From Mycobacterium bourgelatii (lineage in GTDB: Bacteria > Actinomycetota > Actinomycetes > Mycobacteriales > Mycobacteriaceae), in contig NZ_BLKZ01000001.1 of assembly GCF_010723575.1 (NCBI RefSeq), positions 186,001 to 250,000 on the forward strand: a DNA stretch of 64,000 nucleotides. Direction: 5' to 3'. The notes beneath the pieces were generated by a model. That model made no database searches. It was not told where the DNA came from and worked only from the letters and a program-made list of their open reading frames with translations. Of the stretch, positions 46,701 through 59,229 are shown piece by piece. Numbering within the stretch: position 1 is the stretch's first letter; the number at the start of each line of letters is the position of its first letter. The translations under genes were made by a program, and so were the position numbers.

Positions 46701-49700
46701 TGAACAGGCCCATGTTGTCCAGGCCGAAGTTCAATGGGCCGAGTCCGACCTGGCCGGTGCCGGTGAGCCCGATGCCGATGTTGCCGTCGCCGGTGTTGCC
46801 GAAGCCGATGTTGCCGCTGCCGGTGTTGCCCCAGCCGAAGTTGCTGTCGCCGATGTTGCCGAAGCCGATGTTGTTGAGCGCGGCGGTCAGGCCCGGGCCC
46901 ATGTTGCCGAACCCGATGTTGTTGTCGCCGATGTTGCCGAAGCCGATGTTGTTGAAGCCGATGTTGCCGAAGCCGATGTTGTTGCTACCGGAGTTGGCGC
47001 TGCCGAGGTTGAAGTCGCCGAAGTTCGCGCTGCCGATGTTCAACGCGCCGACGTTGGCCAGGCCCGCGTTGAAGATCGTCGATCCGTCGACGCCGCGGAA
47101 CAGACCGGCCAGGTCGGTGCCGATGTTGAACATGCCCGAGAAGTTGGCCGCGGTCGTCAGGTCCGCGGTGCTGGTGTTGTACCAACCCGAGACGGTGTTG
47201 CCCAGGTTCGCCCAGCCGGACACCAGCGAACCGAAGTTCTGCATGCCCGAGTTGCCGACGGCCGCCAAGGTGGAGTTCCAGTAACCCGAGTTGGGGCCGA
47301 AGTTCCCGAAGCCCGAGGCGCTGCCGTTGCCCGAGTTGAAGAAGCCGGACGACGGGGTGCTGGTCGTGTTCCCGAAGCCCGGGTTCGCCGGAATGTCCAG
47401 TAGCAGAACCCGGATCGGGCCGGCGCCGCTGCGGATGGAGATGGGGATCGAAATGCTGTCGCCGCCGATGGAGACATTGATGACGGGCAGGATGCCGCTG
47501 ACCGGCGGAATGAAGATGGGCCCGATGCCGAAGTTGGTGATGCCGATGGCGTTGATCGTGATGCGTGGCAGCGTGAACCCGTTGAGCAGCAGGCTGCCGA
47601 GGTTGAGGTTGATCGGAATGTTGATCGGAATGTTGAGGTCGAAGGCCAGCACCGAGAACTCCGGGATGTTGATCTCGGTGTGGGTGCCCCACAGACCCTG
47701 GTAGTCGCCGCGCCAGAGGAAGCCGTTGTTGAAGCTGCCCGCGTTGAAGGCGCCGGTGTTGACGTCGCCGGCGTTCGCCCAGCCGGTGTTGAGGTCGCCG
47801 GTGTTGAAGCTGCCGGTGTTGTAGTCGCCGGAGTTGAAGCTACCGGTGTTGGTGCTACCGGTGTTGAAGCTGCCGGTGTTGTAGACGCCCGGGTTGGCGA
47901 AGCCGCTGTTGGCGATGCCGGTGTTGTACCCGCCGGTGTTCGCGGTGCCCGCATTGCCCATGCCGGTGTTGAGCTCGCCGGCGTTCCACAGGCCCCAGTT
48001 GCCGGTGCCGGCGTTGGCGAGGCCCTGGTTGCCCACGCCCGAGTTGCCGATCCCGACGTTTCCGGTGCCGGAGTTGAAGAAGCCGACGTTGTTGGTGCCC
48101 GAGTTGAACAAGCCGATGTTGCCGGAACCCGAGTTCCAGCCGCCGAACCCTTGCTGGTTGTCGCCGGAAAGACCGATGCCGATGTTGTTGTTGCCGGTGT
48201 TGCCGAACCCGATGTTGTTGCTGCCGTTGTTGCCGAAGCCCTGGTTGAAGTCGCCCAGGTTGCCCAGGCCGAAGTTGTTGCTGCCCAGGTTCCCGAAGCC
48301 GAAATTGGCGTCCCCGCGGTTGCCGGAGAAGATGTTGAGGTTGCCGATGTTGCCGCTGCCGAAGTTGCCGTCACCTACGTTGCCGAAGCCGATGTTGCCG
48401 TTGCCGACGTTGCCGAAGCCGATGTTGTTGAACCCGATGTTCGCCACGCCGATGTTGGACAACGGGTTGTTGCCGAGGAACCCGGAGAGGTCCACGCCGA
48501 TGTTGCCGTAACCGGAGACGTTGGACGGCAGCGCAAAACCGAGCGTGCCGGTGTTGAGGAAGCCCGAGACGGTGTTGCCGAGGTTGGATACGCCGGACAG
48601 GAACTCGCCGAAGTTCTTGTAGCCCGAAATTCCGGACGTGCCCGAGCTGAGGTTGAAGAAGCCGGAGGTGTTGCTGCCGGTGTTGCCGAAGCCGGAGACC
48701 GTCCCGGGGCCGTTGTTGAAGAAGCCCGACGACGCAAGGATGGTCCTGTTCCAGAAGCCCGGGGCCACCGGTACGTCGATGAACGGAAGCTCGATGGGCA
48801 GCAGGCCGCCGTTGCCGGTGATGTTGATCAGCGGATCGCCGTTGGCGTAGGTGGTGCCGATGCGAATCCCTATGTTGGGCAAGTTGATGCGCAGTGTCGG
48901 GATGGTGATCGAACTCACCGAGACAACCCGGTCGAAGTCAATGCCGATGACATTGATGTCGACGCTCAGGGAAGGAATGGTGAAGGACGAGACGGTGAGC
49001 AGGCCGAGCGTGCCGGTGATCGGGATGTCGAGGAAGACCGGCACCCGCAGGTTCACCGGGATCGGGGTGTCGGGGATGCTCTCGGTGAAGTTGGTGCCCC
49101 ACAGGCCCTGGTAGTCGCCACGCCAGAACATGCCGTTGCTGTAGTTGCCGCTGTTGTACGAGCCGGTGTTGACGTTGCCCTGGTTGGCGAAACCGGTGTT
49201 GTAGTTACCCGTGTTCGACCAGCCGGTGTTGTACCAGCCGACGTTGAAGCTGCCGGTGTTGAAGTTGCCCGCGTTGAAGCTGCCGGAGTTGTAGTTGCCG
49301 GTGTTGCCCGTACCGGTGTTGACGTTGCCCGGGTTGAACAAGCCGGTGTTGATGTTGCCGGAGTTGAAGAGACCGGTGTTGGTGAAGCCCGCGTTGCCGA
49401 TACCCCAGTTGCCGGTGCCGGAGTTGCCGATGCCGACGTTTCCGGTGCCGGAGTTGAAGAAGCCGGCGTTGTTCGTGCCCGAGTTGAACAGACCCACGTT
49501 GCCGGTGCCGGAGTTCCAGCCGCCGAAGCCTTGCTGGTTGCTGGCGGTGAAGCCGATGCCGATGTTGAAGTTGCCGGTGTTGGCGAACCCGATGTTGCTG
49601 CTGCCGGTGTTGGCCAACCCCTGGTTGGCGTTGCCTGCGTTGCCGAGCCCTTGGTTGAGGTCGCCCGCGTTGCCGAAGCCGACGTTGAGGTTGCCCAGGT

Positions 49701-52700
49701 TGCCCAGGCCGTTGTTGTAGTCGCCGAGGTTTCCGGCGCCGACGTTGAAGTTGCCAAGGTTCCCGAACCCGATGTTGTTGCTGCCGGTGTTGCCGAACCC
49801 GATGTTGTTGTCGCCGACGTTGCCGAACCCGATGTTGTTGTTGCCGACGTTGCCCAAACCGATGTTGAACACCTGCGGGCCGGGCGGGGGAGCCATGTTG
49901 ATGAAGCCGCCCGAGAGGTTGCTGCCGACGTTGTAGATGCCCGAAAGGTTGGCCGGTGCCCCGATTCCGGTGTTGTAGTAGCCCGAAACCGAGTTGCCCA
50001 GGTTGGCGAAGCCGGACAGCAGCTCGCCGTAGTTGTTCAAGCCGGAAGCGCCGTTCATCGAGACGTTTTGGAAGCCCGAGATGTTGGCGCCGATGTTGGA
50101 GATACCCGACACCGAGCCCGGCCCGCCGTTGTAGAAGCCGGACGACGGCAGGGCGCTGGTGTTGAAGAAGCCGGTGGTCGGCTTGATGTCCAGCAGCGTC
50201 CAGTCGGCGGGTCCGATGCTGGCCGTGGCGGGGACGCGGACCATGGTGGTGTCGCTGCCGATCCTGAAGTTGACCTGGGGACCGGAGATCGTGACCCGCG
50301 GGATGGTCAGCGAGTTGACTTCGCCGTTGAACAGCGGGAGACCGATGTTGATGGCCAAGCCGAACGGAACGTTGGAGACGGTGATGCCGTCGTAAACGGT
50401 GTTGGTAAAGCCGGCGGTGATCGGGATGTCGATCGGAACTTCCACGGTCACGTGGGCCGGAATCTCGGGAATGTGGATGCGGTAGCCGCCACCCCACAGT
50501 CCTTGCTCGGGGCCTCGCCAGAAGAACCCGTTGCCCATGTTGCCGGTGATGAAGGCGCCGGTGTCGATGTCGCCCTGGTTGGCAAAGCCCGTGCTGTAGT
50601 CGCCGACGTTGTACCAGCCGGTGTTGTAGTCACCCCGGTTGGCGATGCCGGTGTTGAAGTTTCCGGTGTTGTAGCAGCCGGTGTTGTAGTTGCCTGGGTT
50701 GCCGACGCCGGTGTTGAACATGCCGGTGTTGAACATGCCGGTGTTGACCCGGCCGGCGTTGCCGATGCCGGTGTTGAGTTCGCCGGAGTTGCCGATGCCG
50801 AAGTTGCCGGTGCCCGAGTTGCCGATGCCGATGTTGTTGGTGCCGGAGTTGAAGAAGCCGATGTTGCCGGTGCCAGAGTTCCAGCCGCCGAACCCTTGCT
50901 GGCTGTTGCCGATCAGGCCGATGCCGACGTTGTTGTTGCCGGTGTTGCCGAAACCGATGTTGTTGTCGCCGGTGTTGCCCCAACCGATGTTGTTGCTGCC
51001 GCTGTTGCCGAAGCCCTGGTTGAAGTCGCCCAGGCTGCCGAAGCCGAAGTTGCCGCTGCCGATGTTGCCACTGCCGAAGTTGAAGCTGCCTATGTTGCCG
51101 TCGCCGAAGTTCGAGCTGCCGATGTTGCCGCTGCCGAAGTTGAACCCGCCGAGGTTGCCATCGCCGAAGTTCGAGGCGCCCAGGTTCGCGAAGCCGACGT
51201 TGAAGATCTGTCCCATCGGCGTGTTGAACAGGCCGGACATGTTCTGGCCGATGTTGTACAAGCCCGAGATGTCGGCCGGCGTGACGAGATCCAGCACGCT
51301 GGTGTTGTAGATGCCCGAAATGCTGTTGCCCAGGTTGGCAAAGCCGGACAGCTGTGCCCCGTAGTTCTGGAAGCCGGAGACGCCCAGCGCGCCCATGCTC
51401 GCCGGGCCGCTGTTCCACATGCCCGAAATGTTCTGGCCGAAGTTCTGGAAGCCCGATACGCCTCCGGCGCCCGAGTTGAAGAACCCGGACGAGGGGTTGG
51501 TGGTCGTATTGCCGAAACCGGGAGCCGCCGGCACCCGCAGGAAGACGATCTCGCGGCTTTCCACCGCGCCGATGATGCTGATCGGCACGGAGACCGTGGG
51601 TCCGCCGATGGAGAGCACGACCGTGGGGGTGTTCAAGTACGAGGTCGAAAGGGTGATGGGGCCCAGGTAGAACAGCCCACCCAGATAGGTGGTGTAGGGG
51701 AAGATCGCTCCCGCTTCCGTCACCGGGATCTGCATGGTGGGGAAGGTCATCACCATGTTCACCGGAATGACCATCGACTGATCGATGTCCATTCCCGGGG
51801 TGTGGTAGGTCAGGTCGATGCCGATCCAGCCCTGGTTGTCGAGCGATTCGCCGAAGCCGTTGTTGAAATTGCCGGAGTTCGAGAAGCCGGTGTTGACGTT
51901 GCCGGTGTTGAAGAAACCGGTGTTGGTGTTGCCGGGGTTGAAGTTGCCCGAGTTGGTGTCGCCGACGTTGTAGCTGCCGGAGTTGAAATCGCCGACGTTG
52001 AAGCCGCCGGTGTTGAAGCCGCCGGTGTTGTACCAGCCGGTGTTGAAGCTCCCGGTGTTGCCGATCCCGGTGTTGAAGGTGCCTGCGTTGAGGAAGCCGG
52101 TGTTGCTGGTGCCGGGATTGTCGAAGCCCCAGTTGTTGATGCCGGCGTTGTAGAAGCCCCAGTTTCCGGTGCCCGAGTTGCCGATGCCGAAGTTGTTGGT
52201 GCCCGAGTTGAAGAAACCGACATTGCCGGTGCCCGAGTTGAACAGGCCGCTGTTGCCCAATCCTGAGTTCAGCGCGCCGAACCCGATCTGATTGTCGCCC
52301 GTGAGGCCGATTCCGTAGTTGTTGTTCCCGGTATTGGCGAAGCCGACGTTGTTGCTGCCGGCGTTCGCGAATCCTTGGTTGAAACTGCCGGCGTTGGCGA
52401 AGCCGAAGTTGTTGCTGCCGAAGTTGCCGCGGCCGATGTTGTAGCTGCCCAGGTTGCCGAAGCCAAAGTTGAACGAGCCGAGGTTCCCGCCGCCGTAGTT
52501 GAAGCTGCCCAGGTTGCCCGAGCCGAGGTTGGAATTGCCGATGTTGCCGGAGCCGAGGTTGACCGCACCGAAGTTGCCGAGGCCAACATTGCCGTCGCCA
52601 AAGTTGCCGTTACCGAAGTTCGCGTTGCCGACGTTGCCGAACCCGAAGTTGTTCCGGCCGATGTTCCCGAAGCCGTAGTTGGCGGGTGACGCGGGACCCC

Positions 52701-54258
52701 CGAAGAACCCGGAAATGTTGGCGCCGTTGTTGAAAACGCCGGAGATGAACGCGGGTGTCCCGACGGCCAGGAAACTCGTGTTCCAGATCCCCGAGACGGT
52801 GTTGCCGGAGTTGATGAGACCCGACGAGTTCATGCCGCTGGTCGCGAAGCCCGATACGAAGCCCTCGGAAGTGTTGAAGATGCCGGACGCGTTGGTGCCG
52901 GACACGAAGAAGCCGGAGACGGCGCCGTCGCCGCTGTTGAAGAAACCCGACGACGGGGTGGTGGTGGAGTTGAAGTAGCCCGGGCCGCCGGTGAAGAAGT
53001 AACCCTGGCCGTCACCGCGCCACAGAAAACCGTTGTTGTAGTTGCCGCTGTTCCAAAAGCCGGTGTTGACGTTGCCGGAGTTGGAGACGCCGGTGTTGTA
53101 GTTGCCGCTGTTCAGCCAGCCGGTGTTGAAGCTGCCCTCGTTGAAACCACCGGTGTTGGCGGAGCCTGGGTTGAAGCTGCCCGTGTTGTAGTTGCCGACG
53201 TTGCCCCAACCCGTGTTGGCCAGACCGGCGTTGAAGAAGCCCGTGTTGGCGTCACCCGAGTTGCCGATGCCGGTGTTGTAGCTGTTTCCGGAGTTGCCGA
53301 TGCCCCAGTTGCCGGTGCCGGAGTTCCCGATGCCGACGTTGTTTGTGCCGGAGTTGAACAAACCGATGTTTCCGGTGCCGGAGTTCCAGCCGCCGAAGCC
53401 GCTCAACGCATTTCCGACGAGTCCGATGCCGGTATTGCCGTCACCGGTATTGCCGAAGCCGATGTTGTTGTTGCCGGTGTTGCCGAACCCGATGTTTCCG
53501 CTGCCGGTGTTGCCGAAGCCGATGTTGTTGAACCCGGTGGTCAAGGCGGGACCGAAGTTGCCGAACCCGATGTTGTTGTTGCCCCGGTTGCCGCTGCCGA
53601 TGTTGCCGCTGCCGAAGTTGCCGGAGCCGAAGTTCGAGTCACCGACGTTGCCCATGCCGATGTTGCCGAAGCCGATGTTGGCGAAACCAAGGTTGCGGAA
53701 GGTGTGCAGGAACCGGGGGAGGAAGATGTCGGCCAACCGCTCGAACGGCGCGAAGAACGGCGCCAACACCGCGACGGCATCCGCTGCCCCGGCGTGGTAG
53801 CCGAACATGGCGGCCACATCCTGGGCCCACATCAGTTCGTACTGGGCTTCGGCCGCCGCGATCGCCGGGGCATTCTGACCCAGCACGTTCGACAACACCA
53901 ACTGCACGAACGTGGAGCGGTTGGCCGCAATGATTTCCGGGTGCACCGTCGCCGCTTGGGCGGCCTCGAACGCCGCCGCCGCGAGCCGAACCTGGGTGGC
54001 CGCTTGGTCGGCTTGGGCCGCCACGGTGTTCAGCCAACCCGCGTACGGTGCTGCCATCCCGGCCATTGCCGCCGCTGCCGGCCCCTGCCACACGCCGTCC
54101 ACCAGGCCGGAGGTCACTGATGCGAATGAGTTCGCGGCTTGGCCCAGTTCGGCGGCCAGCCCTTCCCAGGCTGACGCCGCAGTCAGCATCGGTCCTAGGC
54201 CCGCTCCCAGAAATAATCGCGCCGAATTGATCTCTGGGGGCAGCACCGCAAAGCTCAT
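43777..54258 (-). CDS. Giant PPE-MPTR protein (PPE8-like)
   Basis: 3,493 residues without a frameshift. PPE domain at 1-180: [16 protein letters not shown] with the PPE triplet, the WxG turn in [10 protein letters not shown], and helix '[19 protein letters not shown]'. Then NxGxGNxG pentapeptide-type repeats ([11 protein letters not shown] and variants) almost to the end, interrupted by seven modules with an SSGFFNSG core (near 52945, 51485, 50140, 48725, 47345, 45545 and 44085), each usually preceded by a beta-rich, Ile/Pro-rich segment and followed by GF(N/Q)N-G and L(Q/A)SGFANLGN segments. H37Rv has the related PPE8 (3,300 residues) at this site, next to hspR. A GAGGGACG ribosome site precedes the ATG. 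Probably exported by ESX-5; function unknown. Confidence 0.95.
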   Translation of the reverse strand: MSFAVLPPEINSARLFLGAGLGPMLTAASAWEGLAAELGQAANSFASVTSGLVDGVWQGPAAAAMAGMAAPYAGWLNTVAAQADQAATQVRLAAAAFEAAQAATVHPEIIAANRSTFVQLVLSNVLGQNAPAIAAAEAQYELMWAQDVAAMFGYHAGAADAVAVLAPFFAPFERLADIFLPRFLHTFRNLGFANIGFGNIGMGNVGDSNFGSGNFGSGNIGSGNRGNNNIGFGNFGPALTTGFNNIGFGNTGSGNIGFGNTGNNNIGFGNTGDGNTGIGLVGNALSGFGGWNSGTGNIGLFNSGTNNVGIGNSGTGNWGIGNSGNSYNTGIGNSGDANTGFFNAGLANTGWGNVGNYNTGSFNPGSANTGGFNEGSFNTGWLNSGNYNTGVSNSGNVNTGFWNSGNYNNGFLWRGDGQGYFFTGGPGYFNSTTTPSSGFFNSGDGAVSGFFVSGTNASGIFNTSEGFVSGFATSGMNSSGLINSGNTVSGIWNTSFLAVGTPAFISGVFNNGANISGFFGGPASPANYGFGNIGRNNFGFGNVGNANFGNGNFGDGNVGLGNFGAVNLGSGNIGNSNLGSGNLGSFNYGGGNLGSFNFGFGNLGSYNIGRGNFGSNNFGFANAGSFNQGFANAGSNNVGFANTGNNNYGIGLTGDNQIGFGALNSGLGNSGLFNSGTGNVGFFNSGTNNFGIGNSGTGNWGFYNAGINNWGFDNPGTSNTGFLNAGTFNTGIGNTGSFNTGWYNTGGFNTGGFNVGDFNSGSYNVGDTNSGNFNPGNTNTGFFNTGNVNTGFSNSGNFNNGFGESLDNQGWIGIDLTYHTPGMDIDQSMVIPVNMVMTFPTMQIPVTEAGAIFPYTTYLGGLFYLGPITLSTSYLNTPTVVLSIGGPTVSVPISIIGAVESREIVFLRVPAAPGFGNTTTNPSSGFFNSGAGGVSGFQNFGQNISGMWNSGPASMGALGVSGFQNYGAQLSGFANLGNSISGIYNTSVLDLVTPADISGLYNIGQNMSGLFNTPMGQIFNVGFANLGASNFGDGNLGGFNFGSGNIGSSNFGDGNIGSFNFGSGNIGSGNFGFGSLGDFNQGFGNSGSNNIGWGNTGDNNIGFGNTGNNNVGIGLIGNSQQGFGGWNSGTGNIGFFNSGTNNIGIGNSGTGNFGIGNSGELNTGIGNAGRVNTGMFNTGMFNTGVGNPGNYNTGCYNTGNFNTGIANRGDYNTGWYNVGDYSTGFANQGDIDTGAFITGNMGNGFFWRGPEQGLWGGGYRIHIPEIPAHVTVEVPIDIPITAGFTNTVYDGITVSNVPFGLAINIGLPLFNGEVNSLTIPRVTISGPQVNFRIGSDTTMVRVPATASIGPADWTLLDIKPTTGFFNTSALPSSGFYNGGPGSVSGISNIGANISGFQNVSMNGASGLNNYGELLSGFANLGNSVSGYYNTGIGAPANLSGIYNVGSNLSGGFINMAPPPGPQVFNIGLGNVGNNNIGFGNVGDNNIGFGNTGSNNIGFGNLGNFNVGAGNLGDYNNGLGNLGNLNVGFGNAGDLNQGLGNAGNANQGLANTGSSNIGFANTGNFNIGIGFTASNQQGFGGWNSGTGNVGLFNSGTNNAGFFNSGTGNVGIGNSGTGNWGIGNAGFTNTGLFNSGNINTGLFNPGNVNTGTGNTGNYNSGSFNAGNFNTGSFNVGWYNTGWSNTGNYNTGFANQGNVNTGSYNSGNYSNGMFWRGDYQGLWGTNFTESIPDTPIPVNLRVPVFLDIPITGTLGLLTVSSFTIPSLSVDINVIGIDFDRVVSVSSITIPTLRINLPNIGIRIGTTYANGDPLINITGNGGLLPIELPFIDVPVAPGFWNRTILASSGFFNNGPGTVSGFGNTGSNTSGFFNLSSGTSGISGYKNFGEFLSGVSNLGNTVSGFLNTGTLGFALPSNVSGYGNIGVDLSGFLGNNPLSNIGVANIGFNNIGFGNVGNGNIGFGNVGDGNFGSGNIGNLNIFSGNRGDANFGFGNLGSNNFGLGNLGDFNQGFGNNGSNNIGFGNTGNNNIGIGLSGDNQQGFGGWNSGSGNIGLFNSGTNNVGFFNSGTGNVGIGNSGVGNQGLANAGTGNWGLWNAGELNTGMGNAGTANTGGYNTGIANSGFANPGVYNTGSFNTGSTNTGSFNSGDYNTGSFNTGDLNTGWANAGDVNTGAFNAGSFNNGFLWRGDYQGLWGTHTEINIPEFSVLAFDLNIPINIPINLNLGSLLLNGFTLPRITINAIGITNFGIGPIFIPPVSGILPVINVSIGGDSISIPISIRSGAGPIRVLLLDIPANPGFGNTTSTPSSGFFNSGNGSASGFGNFGPNSGYWNSTLAAVGNSGMQNFGSLVSGWANLGNTVSGWYNTSTADLTTAANFSGMFNIGTDLAGLFRGVDGSTIFNAGLANVGALNIGSANFGDFNLGSANSGSNNIGFGNIGFNNIGFGNIGDNNIGFGNMGPGLTAALNNIGFGNIGDSNFGWGNTGSGNIGFGNTGDGNIGIGLTGTGQVGLGPLNFGLDNMGLFNLGDNNIGLSNAGDFNIGIGNTGTNNIGFFNTGSNNIGIGITGDGLQGFESLNSGIANTGFFNSGTGNWGLFNSGTGNIGFFNSGNGNVGIGNMGNGGFGIGLSGDNQIGIGGTNSGSFNIGLFNSGTGNVGFGNSGTGNWGIGNTGTGNTGIGNTGTWNSGFFNTGNFNTGLVNPGDYNTGLFNFGAFNTGWANLGDFNTGAYNPGNYNTGWANVGDFNTGSFSTGSQNNGMLWRADRQGLLWANYTMVAQRTTGFLTVEVPVHIPITVSITPVSIPAITIPSFGAFGTLDLGILSGTVIANVNPINLHGGDVNAPQNTPITLSFGDTNPAVITINIGNPPPYGPGNPQTLINIVGNFGGGPAYIPLIDLVPQPGFFNQTSGLSSGFLNWGQGSASGLQNFGNNSGIFNFATALVGNSGLQNYGTLQSGFANLGNTISGWLNTGTGTPGNPSIISGFDNIGSFLAGWFQDGASSTTFNVGLANLGFWNFGSADIGVYNVGSGNIGAFNIGNGNVGDYNLGGGNIGGFNIGWGNIGSGNWGFGNAGPGLSAAIQNIGFGNTGSFNIGWGNTGTNNIGFGNTGDGNIGIGLTGNALTGFGGWNSGDGNVGLFNSGTNNFGIGNSGNGNWGLFNSGEYNTGIGNTGTVNTGFFNAGMVNTGIGNTGNFNTGFYNTGHFNTGSFNPGDYNTGDFNQGDYNTGWFNTGNSNTGIGNSGNVNTGFFIGGNYSNGAFWRGDYQGLGGFEYRTTIPEIPWDYDVQGNIEIPITGTINAITQDMFTLSQFSIPLSLQITVCIIYIPFVGCVLSGTLPPFHIYTVEVGPYTIDPSVLNPEMPLNMVIQNPLSFLGAGNVGPFELSFGWQGQPGFFNSTDTPSSGFFNSGAGGASGFFNDAVDGAVSGIGNAFAQVSGMFNAGGPGLSGFQNFGTLESGWANLGNFMSGFYNTTVLDILTQAFISGFGNYGDHLSGILQDNVLP

Positions 54259-54376
54259 TATTCGTCCCTCACTGCAACCAAGGCCATCACCGAAGTGACG
54301 CCGGTGTCAAATCATTTCGTCGGGCGCTCGTTAGCAGCAATATGATTATTGAACAAATGTCCGACGGTGTTCCCGT

Positions 54377-55303
54377 TTAGTTCGGAAAAGTATTGGCAAT
54401 CTCGTGGATTCGCTGTAGCCGGATAGAGAACGCCGCGACAGCTGTCTCGCCCGGCGTAGCGCAGCGATACCCGCCGCGACGCAACGCATCGGTGGGCGCC
54501 GCCATCGGTTCGAAGCACACCACGTCCTCGCCGGGAGGTGCGAAGATCTGCGCCGCCGAGAATCCGTTTTCGAAATGCACCTCCAGGCGGTGGTCGCCGC
54601 CGGACAGCGCGAACACCGCCCCGTCTTCGACGCAGTCAAATGCGTCGTCGAAGGTTGAGTCTCCAAGCTTTTGGGAAGCCGGCGCTTGGTGCATGGACTC
54701 GCCGGTGGGAAGTCCCCTTGGGTCTAGGGAGAGATGACGCAGCGCGGGCGTGTCGATGGTCCATTGACTGCGCGGTGCATCGGGCAGGCGTAGGTACGGA
54801 TGGAAGCCGAAGCACAGCGGCACTGCCACGTCGCCGGTCGCCGTCACCGCGGTGCGGACGCTCAGCGTTCGCCGGACCAGTCGCACGGTCAGGGAAACCA
54901 CATGGGGGAACGGAAAACTGGCGAGCAGTTGGGGCTCGGCGCCGAAGTCCAGTTCGGCGGTCAATTCGTTTTCCGATTGGGCAGTAATTCGCCAACCCGG
55001 GTATGCGGCCAGTACGCCGTGGATGGGCAGCCCGTTGGGGTCGGCGCGAACTCCGTTTTTGCCCGGTGTCAGGGTGACCGTTTTGTTCTCGGCGGTATAG
55101 CCGTTGTCCCCCAACCGATTCGCCCACGGGTACAGGATCGGGATGCCCATTGTCTTGCCCGCTGTGAGATAGGCATCCAGACCGCGCCGCTGGCCGAGCA
55201 GTTCGACGCCGTCATCGCTCAGCGACGTGCCGATCATCCCGGCCTCGGGCACGAACTGCGCGGTCACCGACGAGGTCGGATCGCTCAACGTGACGATATG
55301 CAC
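54377..55303 (-). CDS. Aldose 1-epimerase (galactose mutarotase) family protein
   Basis: 308 residues from a GTG at 55303 (VHIVTLSDPTSSVTAQFVPEAG); longer frames to 55540 lie in the flavohaemoglobin gene and are not used. It interconverts sugar anomers or related sugar phosphates. Family residues in order: substrate-binding Asn/Arg in PWANRLGD (about 100), His in PIHGVLA, the catalytic His in FGFHPYLRLP (about 180), Asp in DDAFDCV, and the catalytic Glu in CFEPMAAPTDAL (about 275). All positions are conserved, so it is likely active. It starts 24 bp after the flavohaemoglobin-like gene on the same strand. Confidence 0.85.
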   Translation of the reverse strand: MHIVTLSDPTSSVTAQFVPEAGMIGTSLSDDGVELLGQRRGLDAYLTAGKTMGIPILYPWANRLGDNGYTAENKTVTLTPGKNGVRADPNGLPIHGVLAAYPGWRITAQSENELTAELDFGAEPQLLASFPFPHVVSLTVRLVRRTLSVRTAVTATGDVAVPLCFGFHPYLRLPDAPRSQWTIDTPALRHLSLDPRGLPTGESMHQAPASQKLGDSTFDDAFDCVEDGAVFALSGGDHRLEVHFENGFSAAQIFAPPGEDVVCFEPMAAPTDALRRGGYRCATPGETAVAAFSIRLQRIHEIANTFPN

Positions 55304-55326
55304 GGCTGTCAGCTTAGGTGCCTGAC

Positions 55327-56499
55327 CTAGCGATTGAGCGGGTCGTGCTGAATCCGTTCGGGCGGAGCGCCTTTCGCGATCAACGCGGCCTTGGTTGCGC
55401 TGACCATGGCGGGTCCGCCGCAGATCAGGATCTGGCGGTCGCCCCAGCCGCCGTACTTGGTGACCACGTCGGCCAACCGGCCGATCTGGTGCACATGCAG
55501 GCCGCGCGGCGGCGAGACGACCGGATAGTCGGCGGCCCACGAAGGATCACGCCGGTACTCGGAGACCGGAGAAACCGAGAGCCACGGATTGTGGGCGGCG
55601 ACCTGCCAGAGCGTTTGCAGGTCGTACAGCTCGCAGCGGTAACGCGCGCCGTAGAACAGGTGCACCCGAGGGTTCTCGGCGAACCGGCTGAGATCCATGA
55701 TCAACGCCCGCAACGGGGACAACCCGGTGCTGCCGGCGACCATCAGCACGTCGCTGCCGTCGCGGTCGACACGTAAGCCACCGTGCGGGCCGGACAATCG
55801 CCAGCGGTCCCCGGGCCGAGTCTCGCCGACGATGGCATTGCTGACCAGGCCGCCGGGGACAACCCGGACATGGAACTCGATCCGCCCTTCCGGATCGGCC
55901 GGGATAGCGGGGGACAGGTATCGCCAACGGCGCGGGCATTGCGGGACTTGGACGTTGACGTACTGCCCCGCGTGGTAATCGAGCGGACGGTCCAGGCGCA
56001 GCCGGACCACCGCAAGGTCGCGCGACACCCGCGAGTGCTCGACGACGGTTGCGTCCCACCATGCAGGACCCTCGTCCGAGTCCGCGGCGCCGCTCATCAC
56101 GCCGGTGATCAGGTTGAGCGATTGGTCGGCGGCCGCCCGCACGGAGTCGGTCCAGGCGCTGCCGAGGTGGGTGCGCAGCGTCGATAACAGCGCGCGCCGC
56201 AACGTTTGGTAATGGGCTGGCAGCACGCCGTACTTGCGGTGATCCCGGCCCAACTGGGCCAGAAAGGCGACCGGCTCCTCGGCTCGCTGGTCGACCAGCT
56301 CGCCGTACACCCAGTGCATCGCCTGCGCGAAGGCGGCCCGCTGGGCGTTCATCTCGGGTGGGAACAGGTCGCGGACCGGGACGTCGAGCGCGAACCATTG
56401 GTCATAGAACTGGCGGACGAGTTCGTTGGGTGCGGTGGGATCGTCCTGGCGGAAGGCCTCGCGGAGCACCCGCAACGCGTCGCGATCCTCAAGCCCCAC
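55327..56499 (-). CDS. Type II flavohaemoglobin-like FAD/NAD oxidoreductase (Rv0385-like)
   Basis: 390 residues, the same as I recall for Rv0385. N-terminal globin (1-140): 'VRQFYDQWFALDVPVRDLFPPEM', with the proximal His in 'LGRDHRKYGVLPAHY'. Then a ferredoxin-reductase domain: FAD site 'AGQYVNVQVP' and 'RRWRYLSPA', NAD domain 'DVLMVAGSTGLSPLRALI', and 'DRQILICGGPAMV'. Type II flavohaemoglobins lack nitric-oxide dioxygenase activity and have been linked to D-lactate oxidation and redox protection. It is divergent from clpB, with the HAIR site between them; the 168-bp gap may carry both promoters. Confidence 0.9.
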   Translation of the reverse strand: MGLEDRDALRVLREAFRQDDPTAPNELVRQFYDQWFALDVPVRDLFPPEMNAQRAAFAQAMHWVYGELVDQRAEEPVAFLAQLGRDHRKYGVLPAHYQTLRRALLSTLRTHLGSAWTDSVRAAADQSLNLITGVMSGAADSDEGPAWWDATVVEHSRVSRDLAVVRLRLDRPLDYHAGQYVNVQVPQCPRRWRYLSPAIPADPEGRIEFHVRVVPGGLVSNAIVGETRPGDRWRLSGPHGGLRVDRDGSDVLMVAGSTGLSPLRALIMDLSRFAENPRVHLFYGARYRCELYDLQTLWQVAAHNPWLSVSPVSEYRRDPSWAADYPVVSPPRGLHVHQIGRLADVVTKYGGWGDRQILICGGPAMVSATKAALIAKGAPPERIQHDPLNR

Positions 56500-56579
56500 G
56501 GCCGCCGATTCTAGGCCGACGGGCTGAGCGGGCGCGGCTCTCGTTTCCGGTCTACCGCCGCGCGCCGAAAAAAACTAGA

Positions 56580-56600
56580 GTTGAGCGGAACAGACTCAAC
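56580..56600. promoter_or_regulatory. HAIR operator of clpB (HspR site)
   Basis: TTGAGC (56581-56586), 7-bp spacer and ACTCAA (56594-56599) match the HspR consensus, flanked by G and C. It is 68 bp before the clpB start. It lies between two divergent genes, so it might also influence the flavohaemoglobin-like gene. Confidence 0.85.
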
Positions 56601-56667
56601 CTTGACGACGTTGGACTAGCCGACAAGCATTTTTCTTAGCCCGACGGGCGCACGAACGGGAGGTGTC

Positions 56668-59214
56668 GTGGACTCATTCAATCCGACAACCAAGACGCAG
56701 GCGGCCCTGACGTCGGCTTTGCAGGCGGCCTCGGCTGCCGGCAATCCCGAGATCAGGCCCGCTCATCTACTGATGGCGCTGCTGACGCAGAACGACGGGA
56801 TCGCTGCACCGCTGCTTGAGGCTGTCGGTGTCGAGCCCGCCACCGTCCGCGGCGAAACGCAGCGCCTTCTGGACCGGTTACCCCAGGCCAGCGGCTCCAG
56901 CTCACAGCCGCAGCTGTCCCGGGAATCGCTGGCAGCCATCACCACGGCACAGCACCTGGCCACCGAGATGGACGACGAGTACGTCTCCACCGAGCACCTG
57001 ATGGTCGGGCTGGCCACCGGTGACTCCGATGTTGCCAAGCTGCTGACCGGACACGGTGCTTCGCCGCAGGCGCTACGCGAGGCATTCGTCAAGGTGCGCG
57101 GTAGCGCGCGGGTGACCAGCCCCGACCCGGAGGCGACCTACCAGGCGCTGGAGAAGTACTCGACCGACCTGACCGCCCGCGCCCGCGAAGGGAAACTGGA
57201 CCCGGTCATCGGGCGGGACAACGAAATCCGCCGCGTCGTACAGGTGCTGTCCCGGCGCACCAAGAACAACCCGGTCCTCATCGGTGAACCCGGCGTCGGC
57301 AAGACCGCGATCGTGGAGGGCCTGGCCCAGCGCATCGTGGCCGGTGACGTGCCGGAGAGCCTGCGCGACAAGACCGTCGTCGCCCTGGACCTGGGTTCGA
57401 TGGTCGCCGGCGCCAAGTACCGCGGTGAGTTCGAGGAACGGCTCAAGGCCGTGCTCGACGACATCAAGAACTCGGCCGGTCAGATCATCACCTTCATCGA
57501 CGAGTTGCACACCATCGTCGGCGCCGGCGCCACCGGTGAGTCGGCGATGGACGCCGGCAACATGATCAAGCCGATGCTGGCCCGCGGCGAGCTTCGTCTG
57601 GTGGGCGCCACCACGCTCGATGAGTACCGCAAGTACATCGAGAAGGACGCCGCCCTCGAGCGCCGCTTCCAGCAGGTGTTCGTCGGTGAGCCGTCGGTCG
57701 AGGACACGGTCGGCATTCTGCGCGGGCTCAAGGACCGCTACGAGGTGCACCACGGCGTGCGCATCACCGACTCCGCGTTGGTGGCCGCCGCGACGCTGTC
57801 CGACCGCTACATCACCGCGCGCTTCCTGCCGGACAAGGCCATCGACCTGGTCGATGAGGCCGCCAGCCGGCTGAAGATGGAGATCGACTCCCGTCCCGTC
57901 GAAATCGACGAGGTAGAGCGCCTGGTGCGGCGCCTCGAGATCGAAGAGATGGCGCTGTCGAAGGAAGAGGACGAGGCCTCCAAGGAACGCCTGGAAAAGC
58001 TGCGCGCCGAGCTCGCCGACCAGAAAGAGAAGCTGGCCGAGCTGACCACCAGGTGGCAGAACGAGAAGAACGCCATCGACATCGTGCGTGAGCTCAAGGA
58101 GCAGCTGGAGGTGCTGCGCGGGGAGTCCGAGCGTGCCGAGCGTGACGGCGACCTGGCCAAGGCTGCCGAGTTGCGCTACGGGCGCATCCCGGAAGTCGAG
58201 AAGAAGCTGGAGGCGGCGCTGCCACAGGCGGAGGCCCGGGAGAACCTCATGCTCAAGGAAGAGGTTGGTCCCGACGACATCGCCGAAGTGGTGTCGGCCT
58301 GGACCGGCATCCCCGCCGGGCGTCTGTTGGAAGGCGAGACCGCCAAGCTGCTGCGCATGGAGGACGAGCTGGGTAAGCGCGTCATCGGGCAGAAGAAGGC
58401 CGTGCAGGCCGTGGCAGATGCGGTGCGGCGTGCGCGGGCCGGGGTCGCCGACCCCAACCGGCCGACGGGTTCGTTCATGTTCTTGGGGCCCACCGGCGTC
58501 GGCAAGACCGAGCTGGCAAAGGCGTTGGCGGACTTCTTGTTCGACGACGAGCGCGCCATGGTCCGGATCGACATGAGCGAATACGGCGAGAAGCACTCGG
58601 TCGCGCGGCTGGTCGGTGCTCCACCCGGATACATCGGGTACGACCAGGGCGGCCAGCTTACCGAGGCGGTGCGGCGCAGGCCGTACACGGTGATCCTGTT
58701 CGACGAGATCGAGAAGGCGCATCCGGACGTGTTCGACGTCCTGTTGCAGGTGCTCGACGAGGGCCGGTTGACTGACGGGCAGGGCCGCACGGTCGACTTC
58801 CGCAACACCATCCTGATCCTGACGTCCAACCTCGGGTCGGGCGGCGACGAGGAGATGGTGATGGCGGCGGTGCGCGCGGCGTTCAAGCCGGAGTTCATCA
58901 ACCGGCTCGACGACGTGATCATCTTCCACGGCCTCGAGCCCGGGGAGTTGGTGCAGATCGTCGACATCCAGCTGGCCCAGCTGCAGAAGCGGCTTGCGCA
59001 GCGCCGCCTCACGCTCGAGGTGTCGCTGCCGGCCAAGCAGTGGTTGGCGCACCGCGGCTTCGACCCGGTGTACGGCGCCCGGCCGCTGCGCCGGCTGGTG
59101 CAGCAGGCGATCGGCGACCAGCTGGCCAAGATGCTGCTCGCCGGCCAGGTGCACGACGGCGACGTGGTGCCCGTCAACGTCAGCGCGGACGGCGACTCGC
59201 TGGTCCTTGGCTAA
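56668..59214 (+). CDS. clpB: Protein disaggregase ClpB
   Basis: 848 residues, the same as in M. tuberculosis. Hexameric AAA+ ATPase that extracts proteins from aggregates with DnaK/DnaJ. GTG start at 56668 with GGGAGGT upstream. N-domain (two Clp_N repeats) at 1-145; first AAA with Walker [14 protein letters not shown] (about 206) and '[13 protein letters not shown]'; the coiled-coil middle domain at about 400-520 ([19 protein letters not shown]); second AAA with [13 protein letters not shown] (about 607), '[14 protein letters not shown]' and '[12 protein letters not shown]'. All catalytic motifs are intact. An HspR site precedes it and a strong terminator follows. Confidence 0.98.
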   Translation: MDSFNPTTKTQAALTSALQAASAAGNPEIRPAHLLMALLTQNDGIAAPLLEAVGVEPATVRGETQRLLDRLPQASGSSSQPQLSRESLAAITTAQHLATEMDDEYVSTEHLMVGLATGDSDVAKLLTGHGASPQALREAFVKVRGSARVTSPDPEATYQALEKYSTDLTARAREGKLDPVIGRDNEIRRVVQVLSRRTKNNPVLIGEPGVGKTAIVEGLAQRIVAGDVPESLRDKTVVALDLGSMVAGAKYRGEFEERLKAVLDDIKNSAGQIITFIDELHTIVGAGATGESAMDAGNMIKPMLARGELRLVGATTLDEYRKYIEKDAALERRFQQVFVGEPSVEDTVGILRGLKDRYEVHHGVRITDSALVAAATLSDRYITARFLPDKAIDLVDEAASRLKMEIDSRPVEIDEVERLVRRLEIEEMALSKEEDEASKERLEKLRAELADQKEKLAELTTRWQNEKNAIDIVRELKEQLEVLRGESERAERDGDLAKAAELRYGRIPEVEKKLEAALPQAEARENLMLKEEVGPDDIAEVVSAWTGIPAGRLLEGETAKLLRMEDELGKRVIGQKKAVQAVADAVRRARAGVADPNRPTGSFMFLGPTGVGKTELAKALADFLFDDERAMVRIDMSEYGEKHSVARLVGAPPGYIGYDQGGQLTEAVRRRPYTVILFDEIEKAHPDVFDVLLQVLDEGRLTDGQGRTVDFRNTILILTSNLGSGGDEEMVMAAVRAAFKPEFINRLDDVIIFHGLEPGELVQIVDIQLAQLQKRLAQRRLTLEVSLPAKQWLAHRGFDPVYGARPLRRLVQQAIGDQLAKMLLAGQVHDGDVVPVNVSADGDSLVLG

Positions 59215-59229
59215 CCGCGACAGCTAGCG

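Noticed and set aside
47680..52266. 1,528-codon plus-strand frame opposite the giant PPE gene
   Set aside because: It is the antisense reading of the PPE repeats (endless [11 protein letters not shown] units), with no ribosome site or family features. The same holds for 45292-47403 and 43720-45279.
43777..53200. Regular short repeats that might suggest a CRISPR array
   Set aside because: They are coding MPTR repeats in one intact frame, with no uniform spacers and no cas genes.
54313..54666. Minus-strand frames overlapping the end of the aldose-epimerase gene
   Set aside because: Shifted readings of the same gene; the epimerase frame keeps all catalytic residues.
57073..59154. 693-codon minus-strand frame opposite clpB
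   Set aside because: Antisense shadow caused by GC codon bias; clpB has all expected motifs.
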